A stretch of 64,000 bases of DNA from Mucor racemosus (Eukaryota; Mucoromycota; Mucoromycetes; Mucorales; Mucoraceae). How positions within the stretch are numbered: position 1 is the stretch's first letter; the number at the start of each line of letters is the position of its first letter. The notes below the pieces were generated by a model. That model was not told where the DNA came from. It saw only the letters and a list, made by a program, of their open reading frames with translations, and made no database searches. Shown one piece after another: positions 13,295 to 25,849 of this stretch. The stretch is taken from NCBI GenBank assembly GCA_027405735.1, contig JAPEHQ010000021.1, positions 806,001 to 870,000 of the forward strand, read 5' to 3'. The translations under genes and the position numbers were made by a program.

Positions 13295-13892
13295 TTAAAT
13301 GTCATCTAAACTAGCATTGAATTCATCTAATTGAGATTGTAATTCAATGATCTTTGCCTTTAACTCTTCATTCTTCTTTTCTTGATCAAAAGAAAGACTT
13401 TCCAATTGCTGGACTTTACGTTCAAAATGCTCGGCTTTAACATCGGCCTCTCTGAAGCTATATAAACAAGAGGATTAATCAACAAAAAAAGGAAACGAAA
13501 AAAAAAAAACTTACTTTTTGGTAGTTTCTCTGATGGTGATTTCAGAGTTTTCCAATTCTTGTTCCAATAATGTAATCTTACGTTGAGCCGCGTCATTTTC
13601 CTTCTTCAAATCATCTTCACCATCTTCAAGCGATTTTAATTGCTTGATTTTCTCTTGTGCTAATTCTAAATCTTCTTCCAAATGCTTATTTTGATTTGAA
13701 AGAGAAATGATGTCGTGTTCTTGTTTCATTTGGACTTGTTCTAATTCTTTATATTTTACTTCGAGCTCCTCGGCTCTGGCGTTAGCAGCATCAGCTTCAG
13801 CGCGAATATTTGAGATTTTCTATCGAGAATATCAGAAATCATACTAACTACACTTTTATTTAACATATTCCTACCTCACGAATCTTTTCCAT
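13295..13892 (-). CDS. Tropomyosin
   Basis: An actin-filament-stabilising coiled-coil protein of the cytoplasm, needed for actin cables and contractile rings in fungi. Exons on the minus strand: 13892-13875 (only MEKIRE), 13819-13515 and 13457-13295, giving 161 residues, the usual length of short fungal tropomyosins (S. cerevisiae Tpm2 is 161). The whole chain is heptad-patterned and rich in Glu, Lys, Gln and Leu, without Pro, and ends DEFNASLDDI. The N-terminal MEKIREK and the ALKAEAD-type segment (IRAEADAANARAEELE) fit the family. The 18-base first exon was found by extending upstream from the acceptor at 13820. It gives the expected N-terminus. Confidence 0.92.
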
Positions 13893-15566
13893 GTTTGATA
13901 AAATGTTGTGAAAGAAATAAAGAGAAAGAGAAAAGGATCCAAACAGGGTCGTGCATTTTTATACAGTGTTTCCATATCAATAATTGTCGCTTGTTAAATT
14001 CTGGAAGCAGATGATTTGAAAGAGCAAGGTACTGAGTTGATGGTGATAGACCAGATGGCTGCTCAAATTGAAATTTCATTTATAATGGGACAAATCTTTC
14101 GCCAATCAAACAATAAAAGCCATATGGTAGATTAACCTTTAGCTATGGAGAAATCGATCAAGGAAATAAACTCCAATAACGAAAAAGACAAGAAACTGCG
14201 CAATTTACTCTAAATTTGACAAGGTAAATTTCACCCTGCACATGGCAGCCAAGCTCCCGAAAAAAGTTACTCCAACTGCTAAAAAGTACAACATTAGCAG
14301 ACAACGGATCAGCGTTGATGGAACCAATACAAAGGACAACTCAGATTCCTTTTTTGTTCCAAAATCTGGAGGCAAACATAAAAAAAACTTCACGTAGAGC
14401 ACGAGGTTCTTTCTTCTGTCCACACAAAAAATTACCATATAAGGTTATCTATCCACATTTTACAAATCGTCAATGCTGTTTAGTTTGAAACAAATTATTG
14501 GCTGTTTCAAATACAATACTTTGCTGTGAAAGATGTAAACAAATTTTGTTTATTTACTATTGAGACATACTGTAAATCAATCTCTAAAACTCGCAATGAC
14601 AGGAATACAGGTACGAAAAATTGTAATCTGGGTTTAAATTTTGAAAATGATGCAGCAAGCAAATTCTACGTTCAATTTGACATTTTAGGAAAAATGTGGC
14701 ATTCAAAGAATTTTTACAACCAAAACTTTATAATAAATATGCAAATACGTTATGACAAGGTATATGTAATTTAATGTGTTTTATTCTATACAATTTTATT
14801 TATTTGCTGTTTTTACTTAAAAACTTGAGATATCTTTGATAAAATGCAATTTTAGTTTTTCCTAAAAATATCAAAAAAAAATTGGCCTTTAAATACAAAA
14901 CAAACACTTCCATTGTAAAGGTAATGTAATTTTAGTTATACAGTATAATATCGACTATTAGCTTAGTAAAAACTCTCATTATTCGACCACAAAATCGAAT
15001 TTTATAAATTTTGAGATTTTGAATGAGGTATGGTAAGGGAAGAATCGAGTTGAAATTTCGATGTAGGAAATTCAGATCAATGGTTCAGAATGAATCTACT
15101 GAATGATAGCATTCATTTGGTGTGCTTCTGAGCGCGGGGAATGATCGCAAACTATGGAATTAACGCTTCCAAGTTCGGGTATAATAGGTAAATTTGGCTA
15201 AACTAATGGAATTTAATGTGTGTTATATTAAATATATATGCATTAATAATTTGACTTCATGATTTTTCGATATTCTGCATCTAGCAGCTGTAAAAAGAGG
15301 TAATCTATTGTGGCCAAAACCATCCCATTCAAGCTCAATACCATTATTAATCGGATCAAAACTCACGCTTACAACTCAATAATCAGGTTGTTTAGAATTG
15401 AAGTATCTGCAAAATGACACTTGTTATATACGATCTTTATAAAACAAGTCTTGCCAATTCAATATATGCTACTAGTCTATCCTAAATTTATTGATTTTAT
15501 AATTTGTCATCTAACAGGGGAATACGTTGCAAGATCTCTTCAATCTATAATAGCCAATCAACACAT
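13893..15566. other. Intergenic with an old repeat at about 14690-15185
   Basis: No supported gene. Bases 14700-15185 belong to a diverged repeat family with an inverted copy at 12236-12700 and a direct copy at 51210-51500. Shared landmarks with the latter are 'tttttacaaccaaa' and 'gagcg...gatcgcaa.c.atgg'. ORFs 13876-14079, 14205-14438 and 14526-14774 show no family features. Confidence 0.5.
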
Positions 15567-16306
15567 TTACACAGGTAATCGTTCTGATCCATCTCTCGCT
15601 GTGCTTGGGTCTTCCATATCTGCATACATGATATTTCTGATTGATGTCCTTAATCCAATATCGACTACCAAATCATCATAATAGAATAAATCATCCGAGG
15701 TTGATTCATCGCCACCACCATCTTCTCTAGGCGGCAACATTAATGTGACGCTTTCTGCACCCAAAGCAGTTGCTAGTGCAGGAGGAACTGATAATGTTGT
15801 TACAACTGTGCCGTTCAATAAAAGTTGTGAGGAAAGGCTTGATGTTATCAGCACTCGCACAATTTGAAAGATATATACAATACAATCTAGAAATAAAAGT
15901 CTAAATATGCTTGGTATTTGTTCTATAATAGGTCAAGAAATTAATAATAAATACGGCATTCAATTAAAATATACTTTACGATTGCCAATAAAGTCGATAA
16001 TAATGCCAGGCTGACCTGGTTCAGTTGTAATATGCATTAATATACATATCAACCAACCTGCTGTAACTATCGCTAATGCTGTACGTAATGATCGAGTTAA
16101 CGCTCGAGGTGATAATAATTGCTTCAAATAAAATATTAGCTTATTATCTTTTTTTTTTTCAGGTTCTTTTGTCTTCTTACAAGTTGGAGTAATATACGAA
16201 AGAATAAAACCAATAAGCTCGTATCAAGAAAGTAGGTATATGCTATATGGCAATATAAAAGATAATCCAAGGACCTTAATACATCCCTTTTTCCGTTAGA
16301 ACTCAT
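15567..16306 (-). CDS. DUF1746 membrane protein, Dsc4-like (Golgi/ER Dsc E3 ligase subunit family)
   Basis: Exons on the minus strand: 16306-16181, 16121-15980 and 15922-15567, giving 207 residues. Exon 1 encodes MSSNGKRDVLRSLDYLLYCH and then AYTYFLDTSLLVLFFRILLQL. Exon 2 has AGWLICILMHI and GQPGIIIDFIGN. Exon 3 opens with IPSIFRLLFLDCIVYIFQIV. This order (two N-terminal membrane segments, a third, 'IDFIG', then 'LLFLD...QI.R') is the pattern of fungal DUF1746, the family of S. pombe Dsc4, part of the membrane-bound Dsc ubiquitin ligase that acts in SREBP cleavage and Golgi quality control. The C-terminus is acidic and hydrophilic. Assignment is from remembered family pattern. The splice sites are clean and in frame. 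Confidence 0.65.
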
Positions 16307-17420
16307 GTTGTAGCTACGAAAAATATAAAGAAAAGCTGAAAGAACTTGTGTCCTAGTCTCAGTTTTTATTGAATACCGCCGGCTGCAGCGGGCATGAATA
16401 ATGTCCCTTAATCTATGAAATCAGCGGTTGTATTCATATTCAAGTATTGTCAATCAAATATACATTTAACAACCACTACAATTATTTTGATATATACTCG
16501 AGTTCAAAGATAGTAACTATCACTTATATTAATTGAACTAAAAAAAATATTTACCATGGCAATACAGTTATTTTCATACAATCCATTTAAAGGTTTCGAT
16601 TTTTATGAGTATTTTAGGCACCTTGGTAAAATGAAAAATGATGGAATGATCTAAGACTTTTTGCAAATGAATTAAAAACATTAGTTTTAGATTTTGTAGT
16701 CTTGATGGCCAAAAAAAAAAAAAAAAGCTCTTGAAATAATAACATGTTGTTTCCAACGCAGTAATGACAACTTGTAGCAAGTGGAAAGAATTACATACAA
16801 GGACAACTATCATATTGATGGCCTTCTTCGTTGTGTCTCTACTATATTCGATATATATGTATATATGTATATATATGACACACATAGTGAGATATCTTAA
16901 TATTTTCCAAGGATCTTACGACATATATCCTCTTACTGTCCAACACTAAATGTTGGCAAGTATCAAGGCCAAATTTATAGCTTTGTAATTCCCACATTGT
17001 CCCATTAGAAATGGAAATTTATTCAGTAACAGTGACACAAACAATAAAATTCCCTTTTTTGCTACCATCCGAATGCGCGCACGGCAAATCATAGCGCAGA
17101 TCAAAAACGTTTTCATGAATTGTTTCAATGAAAATGAACCTGCAAGACAGATTATCGAAGGAAATACATTATCAACAGAAGAAAAAAAAATAGATTCTCA
17201 TAATATTTTAATTAAATATAATTCTCGTATACATATTTATTGATTAAATTTTTAAATTTCATAGTAGAAAATACAAACCATGTAGAAAAGCAAACAAAAG
17301 TGCGGACAAACGGCGAGATCTCAGCTGCTATTTTTGGTTTTCCTTGAGATTTCTTATAAAGAGCCATGATTTTCATCATCTCGTTTTGAATCATTGCTTC
17401 AATTTAAAATTTATTAGAAT
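16307..17420. other. Divergent intergenic region between the DUF1746 and ABC transporter genes
   Basis: No supported gene. Both neighbours point outwards, so promoters of both must lie here. There is a ta-rich microsatellite near 16850-16880 and an A run at 16710-16725. A small GC-rich patch (ccgccggctgcagcggg, near 16377) stands out and can form a short hairpin. The ORFs in this stretch are low-complexity. Confidence 0.45.
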
Positions 17421-20400
17421 ATGACTAAAAATCAACCTATTGATACTATATCTCTCCAAGGATCTATTAGCTCTGCTGGTCACAATGACAAAAAAAGCAA
17501 GAAATCAAAGGCTCCTAGTGTATATATAATTCAATTATTTCGCTTTGCTACATTAAAAGAACGAATTATGATCTGCATTGCAATAATCTGTTCAGCTGGT
17601 ACTGGTGCATTACAACCTGTATCTATTTTGTTGTATGGATCATTCATATCCACCTTGACAGGCTCTCTCTCCGATACCTCAAATTTACTTGATCTGACAT
17701 TGCCTGTAATTTATACAATGGTATATATGGGAACTGCATCATTAATAGCTGCTTATGTATCAACTTGTTTATGGGTTTTAACTGGTGAAAGTCAAACAAG
17801 AAGAATTAGATTACTTTATTTGAAATCTGTACTGCATCAAGACATGAGTTGGTTTGATCAATCAAAAGAAGGTTCTTTGAATACTCGTTTGGCATCTGAT
17901 ACTCAATTGATTCAAGATGGTATCTCTGAGAAAGCTGGATTATTGATATCTTTCTTTGCTCAATTTGTTGGAGGCTTTGTTGTTGCATTTGTCAAAGGTA
18001 CGCATAAAAAAAAAAGCTAAATTTTGAAAAATGTTTACTGATTTGATTTATTCATAGGTTGGCAAATGGCTTTAATTTTGCTTGTTTCTGTCCCTCTTTT
18101 AGGTATTTCAGGTTCTATGATGGCTTATTTTCTTAGTAAATTTACAAAAGAAGCTCAAGACTCATTTGCAGAATCTGGTATTATTGCTGAGCAAGCTTTT
18201 CAATCCATCAGAACTGTTTATTCTTTTACCTTACAAAAAAGGTTTTCGGATCGCTACAATCAAAAGTTAGAAGATGCTTGTAAATCTGGTGTAAAAGGAG
18301 GCATTGCGCTTGGTGTTGGCTTTGCTTTCTTTATGTTCTTTCTCTTTGGAACCTTTGGTTTATCGCTTTGGTTTGGTTCAAAACTTGTAACTGAAGGCCA
18401 TTTGACAGGTCCATCTGTATTTATTGTATTTTTATCCATGATGTTGGGGTGCATGAGTTTTGTAAAATTGCCTCCAAATCTCTCTGCTGTTTCTGGTGCA
18501 TGCGGTGCTGCATATCAAGTATTTAATGTAATTGACCGTATTCCAGAGATCAATATTGACTCCAAAGATGGCTTGATTCCTTCCAAATTGCAAGGAACAA
18601 TCAACTTTAATAATGCCTCATTTAATTATCCATCTCGTCCTGATCTCAAGATAATAAAAGATTTTGATTTGCAAGTTGATTTTGGTAGTACTGTAGCTTT
18701 TGTTGGTCCTTCTGGTTCTGGTAAATCAACAATTATACAGCTTATTCAACGTTTCTATGATATTTCTTCTGGTCAAATAACTTTGGATGGTAATAGCTTT
18801 AAAGATCTCAATGTCAAATGGTTGCGCCAACAAATTGGAGTTGTGCGACAAGAGCCTATTTTATTTAATATGTCAATCCATAAAAATATTTTGATGGGCA
18901 GTGATACCCTTGTTACAGATCAACAAGTCATTGAGGCTTGCAAAGAAGCAAACTGTCATGATTTCATATCTCAATTACCTCAAGGGTATGATACTATTGT
19001 TGGTGAGCAAGGTGGTATGCTTTCTGGTGGTCAGCGTCAAAGAATTGCAATTGCTCGTGCTATTTTAAGAAACCCAGCAATTCTACTTTTAGACGAGGTT
19101 TGTACATAAAATTTGAATTATTTGAATTTAAACATTAATATTGTTGATTTTAGGCTACTTCTGCTTTGGATACTCAATCTGAAAGATTAGTTCAGAATGC
19201 CCTAGATAAGGCTTCCAAGAATCGTACTACTATTATCGTTGCTCATCGCCTTTCTACCATTATAAATGCTGATCTTATTGTGGTGTTGGATCATGGCTCA
19301 ATAGTTGAGAAAGGAACACATCGACAACTGATTGAACTTGGTGGTATCTATTCTGATTTAGTAAAGAAGCAAGCTATTCATACAGATACAACACAAGATG
19401 GCACAGATCAGTTATTATTGCAAGAAAAGTCAGAAATTCAGCATCAAGTTTTAAAGAATGAAAAATTAGCAATAAACGAAGCAACTGACAAGAAAGACTA
19501 CCATCATATTGATGATAAAAAGCACCTTTCTATTGAATTGCATAATAATGTAGCTGTAGATAATTATGAGCTTGCATTATCTAAACAAAAACAAACCAAA
19601 ATTAAAATGAAGGGACAACAAGCGCCTGTTTGGAGAGTCTTTTGGCATATGCGTCCTGAATGGAATTACCTTGCATTGGGGGTGATTGGATCTGCCTTGG
19701 CTGGTTGCATTTTTCCATTGTACGCTTACTCTTTCTCTCATGTTATCTCATTACTCAGTATTCCAGGTCAAGACATCCAAGCAAGTCCTTTAGGAGGTAC
19801 AAATCTATATGCTTTTATTTTTGCCATCATTGGCATTGCTGCTTTTATCGGTAATGGAAGTCAATTTATGGCATTTGAAATTTGCGGACAAAAGTATTCT
19901 AAACGTTTGCGCGGTGAAGTGTTTGCTTCTTACTTGAAACAAGAAGTTGGGTTCTTTGATTTAGAAGAGAATAATATTGGTGCTCTCACTACTAGATTAG
20001 CTGTTGATGCTCGTAATGTGAATGAAATGATAACCAAAGTTTGGGGAGATGTAACAAATCTTTGTGTCACAGTAATTGTTGCATTGATTATTGCATTTAC
20101 ACATAGTTGGGCTTTAACACTTGTTACTTTATGCATGTCTCCATTTCTTGTGGCATCAACGGCTTATGAATTCTATTTACAGCGTGGTTTTGAAGACAAT
20201 ACAAAAGTTGCTAATGCTCAAAGCAGCCAGGTTGCCGGTGAAGCTATCCGTGAAGTACAAACAGTTGCTGCTTTAAACAAACAAGGATACTTTGAAGATC
20301 GATATTACCAAGCTACAGCTCACCCTCATAAACTTGCTATAAGAAAGGCTTATTTGTCTTCTATTGGTGCTGCTTGTAATAAGGGGATTAGTATATATAC

Positions 20401-21459
20401 TAATGCTATTGCTTTTTATGCTGGAGTTCATTTTATTCAAAATGGTATGATTGATTTCCAACAAATGTTTACTAGTATGACTGTAAGTATAATTCATTAT
20501 CATTAGAAGACAAGAATTTTAACTAATTTATCAATATATAGGTTATTATGACAGCTTCAGAAGCTGTTGGCAGAAGTACTACATTTATTGCTGCATTTGC
20601 AAAGGCCAAATATGCTGCAATTGCTTCTTTTGAAATCTTGGATCGACAAACAAACATTGACCCTGAATTGGAAGGAATTGAGCCATCTAATAAAAGCATC
20701 CAAGGTGATGTACAGTTCAAGGATATCAAGTTTGCTTATCCAGCTCGTCCCAATGCTCCTATATTCAATGGTTCGCTTAATTTCCAAGGAAAATCTGGTC
20801 AGACTATTGCTCTAGTCGGGCCATCTGGATGCGGTAAATCTACTACTATCGGTATGCTACAACGTTGGTATGATCCATTGAGTGGTGCTGCTTGTTTAGA
20901 TAGAAACAATGTCACCAAATATTTTTTGCATAATCTCCGTAGCCACATGTCTATTGTCAGCCAAGAACCAACCTTATTCGACTTGACCATTGCAGATAAT
21001 ATTAGATTCGGTATTGATGAGACTGAATCAGTAACTCAAAGCCAAATTGAAGACGCTTGTAAATCAGCTAATATACACGAATTTATTACTGGTCTTCCTG
21101 ATGGATACAATACTTTTGTTGGCACCAAAGGTTCTCAGCTTTCAGGTGGTCAAAAGCAGCGTGTATCAATTGCTCGTGCTCTTATTCGTAAACCCAAGGT
21201 ACTTTTGTTGGATGAAGCTACTTCCGCTCTTGATAGTGACAGTGAGCGCCTTGTGCAAGAAGCACTGGATAATGTTTTACAAGAAGGTGGAAGAACTACT
21301 ATTACTATTGCTCATCGTCTTTCTACTATACAACATGCCAATCTCATATGCGTTATCAAAAATGGTTTGGTTGTAGAGCAAGGTACTCATTATGAATTAT
21401 TGGCTTTAAACGGTGAATACTCTGCACTTGTACACGAGCAATCATTGGGAGTTTTATAA
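17421..21459 (+). CDS. Full-length ABCB (P-glycoprotein/Ste6-like) ABC transporter
   Basis: An ATP-driven exporter of the plasma or an inner membrane, with the layout TMD1-NBD1-TMD2-NBD2. Four exons: 17421-17997, 18058-19097, 19154-20482 and 20542-21459, giving 1287 residues, typical for full ABCB proteins. NBD1 has Walker [10 protein letters not shown] near 409, signature LSGGQRQ near 514 and ILLLDE before the third exon. NBD2 has GPSGCGKST near 1075, LSGGQKQ near 1182 and [12 protein letters not shown]. Both sites look catalytically intact. The third exon begins exactly at ATSALD of NBD1, so intron 2 splits the Walker B/D-loop. A hydrophilic linker rich in Lys, Asp and Gln joins the halves (about 610-690). 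Substrate is unknown: drug or lipid export and peptide pheromone export are both possible. Confidence 0.95.
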
Positions 21460-22149
21460 AGCAGATTATACTTTACAATCAACTACTTGACATTTATTTA
21501 TACTTTTTATAGCTAATTTTAAACCTATATTACTACTTTGCATATATAAATTAAAAAATAATTACTATTAAAACTATTTTTTTATTTATGTTTGTTTATT
21601 TTTTCTATATAATATACTATATTAAAGAGATAGTGTTCCGAGTATTATATTTGTTGTTTTATATGTCTGGTTGCGTTATGATATAACTTATAAATACATC
21701 TTCATTATAATCCATATTATGGAGCTATGAATTTCCAAGCACCAGGTTGGAAGTAAGTGCTGATACCACTCTTTTTCCTCGAGTTAAAACTTCTGCTGTG
21801 AACATCGATAGTTTACACACTTAGCGAAAGCGAAAGCACATGGAAGTTACTATGGAGACATAGTGTTCTATGTACCAACCAAAGGATTTCCACTCATAGC
21901 ATTTGATGGAATCATGGTTTAGATAAAACGAGGGAAAATACTGATCATAAAAGAAGTTAATTTTGTTGTTTATTTTAAATTGGCAATGATGGAAATACCT
22001 CCTGTATCATTCTTGAGTCCATTTAGATATTTTAATATACGGTAACTTTTTATCCTGAATAAAGCACCGATATTTTGAGAATTTACGTGGACCAAAGATT
22101 GTTAATCAGGTGCGAGTGATATTAATTATTAATTAATTAATTAATTAGT
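21460..22149. other. Intergenic downstream of the ABC transporter
   Basis: AT-rich 3' flank of the ABC gene. It includes an (atta)n tract at 22122-22147 at the edge of the first 1.07-kb repeat. No gene is seen. Confidence 0.5.
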
Positions 22150-23230
22150 AAAAAAATTGAAAAACAAGAAGATTTAGCTTAGAAACCTTTAAGTGCAAGC
22201 TTATTAAAATCTCGAGATATTTGGCATCTTAGATTGAGTTTTTAAGCGGGGTAAAAGCAAGTGTTTCACTTTTGAAGCCTTTCTACTCGCTGGGAAATCA
22301 ACATGGATAGAAATAAGTGTTTTGTCAATATTCTGTAGCATCTCAATTATATCCCTACATTTTTTATTTCCTGATTATCTATTGAAATGGGGGCACGCTC
22401 CGATTTTGAATATCACCATATAAAATTGTATAATCAGATATGCACATGTAACTGAGCTTGAATCCAAAAAGTGTTCAAATGGAAAAAAAATCCAAAAAAA
22501 TCCAAAAAAAACCTTGTATGTTTAATTACTCACAAAAATGCATAGTAAGTTGAACTAGCGTATTAAATGTTTTAGGTTCAGTTTTTAATTCTGAATCGAT
22601 CGGTGTAGGTTGTGAAAATGTTTTTCTCATAAAATCCCTAGTAAATTTAATGTCAAATTTTAACGGTTTTTGATCAAAAAGTACCATTCATTCAAATGCA
22701 ACCCTAAAATATTTTATTTTCATGTTATGCGCAACAAAATTATCTACAGAATGAGTATTTATACGTAGCTGTAGCCCTATTTTTTTGTGGGGATATACAT
22801 TTTTTTGTTCATTTTTTTTGGTCGGCGAAAATTTACCCTTGTATATCCTCGTCCAAAATTGATCCTTTTTTTGTATCACCAAAAAATCAATCATTCAATC
22901 TCAATTTTCTCGACCAAAAATCAATATTTTTTGACGAGGTAAAATTCGTTAGATAGATGCTAATGTGTACTATCCTATAGTTTTAGTTTTGCATACCTGT
23001 CATCCCTTCATGGATCTCTATAGCAGAAAAAGTGCTCTCACAAAATTTATAAAAAAATAAAAAAGTCTTCACAACGATCCAAAGCCTAGATATCCTGGTA
23101 GAGAATGAAAAATAAAGTAGACTTTACTTAATAACCATCATTGCAATACCTTAGTATTTTCTCGACTTATTTTCATTTTAAATGCGCTTTCTCAATTTTA
23201 AGCTGGCCATTTCTGCATCATTCAAATTTA
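22150..23230 (+). repeat. 1.07-kb dispersed repeat, copy 1
   Basis: Bases 22150-23230 recur at 23776-24850 in the same orientation with many substitutions and small indels. Landmarks are 'ctcgagatatttggcatc', 'aagcggggtaaaagcaagtg' and 'gggggcacgctccgattttg'. A 64-68 codon minus-strand ORF is shared (22688-22894 and 24314-24508), but its sequence follows the nucleotide repeat, with frame and length differing between copies, so coding is doubtful. No terminal TG...CA, inverted ends or target duplication were found. Confidence 0.75.
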
Positions 23231-23775
23231 TGAAGCAATCACTATAGTAACCATTTTTGCTTCATTTAATAAAATTTGTAGTCGGGACAATGTTGAATAG
23301 ATGGGTACTGTTTTTGAAAAAAAAGTTCAATTAAAATTGATCACTAGTAAAAATATTCACATTTTTCAGCTTATTTTACCCTCTAAAATTGTTGAAACTA
23401 GACTTGGCATTTAAAATTATAAATCAAAATGTATGTAATAATTTGTTCACCAACTTTTATTATGTGTTCAAGTAAGACTTTATAATAAAATTTAAGGGTT
23501 GCCATAGGCGTATATACTAGAATCCAGCAAAGTTTATACCGCAAAAATCTCGGCGAAATTGATAGATACAATAAAATAAATTGCAGATTCGTTTTCAGCA
23601 GCCAATTTTATTTCAGAAAACTTGGTTGCCTGATTCCTACCGATACTTTTGTAAAAAAACGTGAATATTTTCCAAATTGGTAAAACTACAAAATAGAAAA
23701 ACAAAACAAAACAAGATTTACAATTATGAGGTTTGGGTGTCCAAAAAAAAACCATCCCTGAAACTTTAATATGTA
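23231..23775. other. Spacer between the two 1.07-kb repeats
   Basis: About 545 bases of AT-rich sequence not repeated elsewhere in the window as far as I can see. The 96-codon minus-strand ORF at 23534-23824 crosses into the second repeat and shows no family features. Confidence 0.4.
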
Positions 23776-24850
23776 ATAAAACATTGAAAAACAAGAGATT
23801 TTGCTTAGCAGCTTCAAAGTGCAAGCTTATTAAAATCTCGAGATACTTGGCATCCTAGGTTGAGTTTTTAAGCGGGGTAAAAGCAAGTGTTTCACATTTG
23901 AAGCCCTTGTACTCGCTAGAAAATCAACATGAATAAAAATAGCTCCTTTGTCAATATTCTATAGCATCTCAAATATAGCCCTACATTTTTTATTTCCTGA
24001 TTATCTATTGAAATGGGGGCACGCTCCGATTTTGAATTTCACCATATAAAATTGTATAATCAGATATGCACATGTAACTGAGCTTGAATCCAAAAAGTGT
24101 TCAAATGGAAAAAAAATCCAAAAAAATTCAAAAAAATCCCTGTATGTTTAATTGCTCACAAAAATGCATAGTAAGTTGAACTAGCGTATTAAATATCTTG
24201 GGTTCAGTTTTTAATTCTCAATCGATCCGTGTAAATTTTCAAAATGTTTTTCTCATAAAATCTCTAGTAAACTTAATGTCAAATTTTAACGATTTTTGAT
24301 CAAAAAGTACCATTCATTCAAATGCAACCCTAAAATATTTTATTTTCACATTATGCGCAACAAAATTATCTACATAATGAGTATTCATACGTAGCTGTAG
24401 CCCTATTTTTTCATGGGGATATACATTTTTTTGAATTTTTTTTTGTAAAACCAAAAATTTATCCTTGTATATCCTCGTCCAAAATGAATCCTTTTTTTGT
24501 ATCACCAAAAATCAATCATTCAATCTCAATTTTCTCGACCAAAAATCAATATTTTTTGACAAGGTAAAATTCGTTAGATAGATGCTAATGAGTATTATCC
24601 TATAGTTTTAGTTTTGCATACCTGTCATCCCTTCATGGATCTCTATAACAGAAAAAGTGCTCTCACAAAATTCATAAAAAAATAAAAAAGTCTTTACAGC
24701 CATCCAAAACCTAGATATCCTGGTAAAGAATGAAAAATAAAGTAAACTTTACTTAATAACCATCATTGCAATACCTTAGTATTTTCTAGATTTATTTTCA
24801 CTTCAAATGCGGTTTCTCAATTCTAAGCTGCTCATTTTTAGCTCATTTAA
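23776..24850 (+). repeat. 1.07-kb dispersed repeat, copy 2
   Basis: Second copy of the repeat at 22150-23230, offset by about 1626 bases. The homology ends near 'aagctg.tcattt' at about 24840. The flanks do not match those of copy 1. Confidence 0.75.
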
Positions 24851-25274
24851 ATTAGTGTTATCTTGCCTTAGTTTGTCAAGCGCTACCCTTAGATAATAAA
24901 TAATATTGTCGAAAACTGACTGCAAAATGGAAAATCCAAATCCTCGAAAGCCTGGTTAAAGCTCATCCATTTTAATAAAATTCAAAGGGCTCTCGGTTAT
25001 ACTGTAAATAGATACTGCTTGTAAATATTTTTTTATGTAACAATTAATTTCAGCCTTGTGTTTGTTTTTATTATGCAATATAAAGAATCGAAGAAAAAAC
25101 TAACTAAATAAACAATTACGGATTGAGATTATAAACAATTACGGATTGAGATTATAAACAATGAAATGCTCTAAGAAAAAGGAAAAGTAAATTGTGATAT
25201 AATTGCGTTAATGGAGTAGATAGTTAGCCGTTCAAAAGAGCGTTTCCAGCAACACCACGAGGAGGTCTATCTAC

Positions 25275-25607
25275 ATGTTGCCATTTGACCTTATAGCTTG
25301 TTTACCACCATACTATAAAGTGATACTGAAATCAAGCAGATGCTATGAAATCAATACGACTCCGATTGCCAGAAAGGGCTATAGTTTCCAGCCGGTTACC
25401 GTGAAAGAAGACTACAAGACCCTAAAAGAGGGAGAGGTCGCAAGTCCATAAGTGGAGAGCAACCAGGTTAAATTGACCCAGGATTACCGATTGTACAAAG
25501 ACAAACAACTGAGTATGGTAACCAAATTTATGGGAAAGCATCAAAACATATGTCATTCCAATAAAGGTGGTAAAAGTTATCGCTTTCCCTTGATCAAATC
25601 ATTTTGA
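25275..25607 (+). pseudogene. Element head ORF, copy B, interrupted by a stop
   Basis: Forward counterpart of the 110-codon ORF in copy C (62543-62875). It has the same length of 111 codons including the stop, about 90% identical residues, but codon 59 is TAA where copy C has CGA. The protein starts MLPFDLIACLPPYYKVILKS and ends with a Lys/Ser-rich segment. I do not recognise the family. The open frame can be extended upstream without an ATG by some 20 codons, so the ORF may be an exon of something larger. Confidence 0.5.
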
Positions 25608-25849
25608 TTCTTAAACCCGCCTAGGGTGTATCAAAAGTGATGAGATAACAAAAAAAATGCTTTAACTTCTGAGTAAAATATAGTAACTAAAATAATAATA
25701 TCAAAGAAACAAAACCAGAGAGACAGGACCAGATATATCAAATTGAGCTAAAAAAATAAATAAAGCATGTAAGAAACCAAATATTTCAAATTGAGATCAG
25801 ATGTTGATAGTACTTTTTAAATTTTCGCCAAGGTAAGTAACTTCTTCAT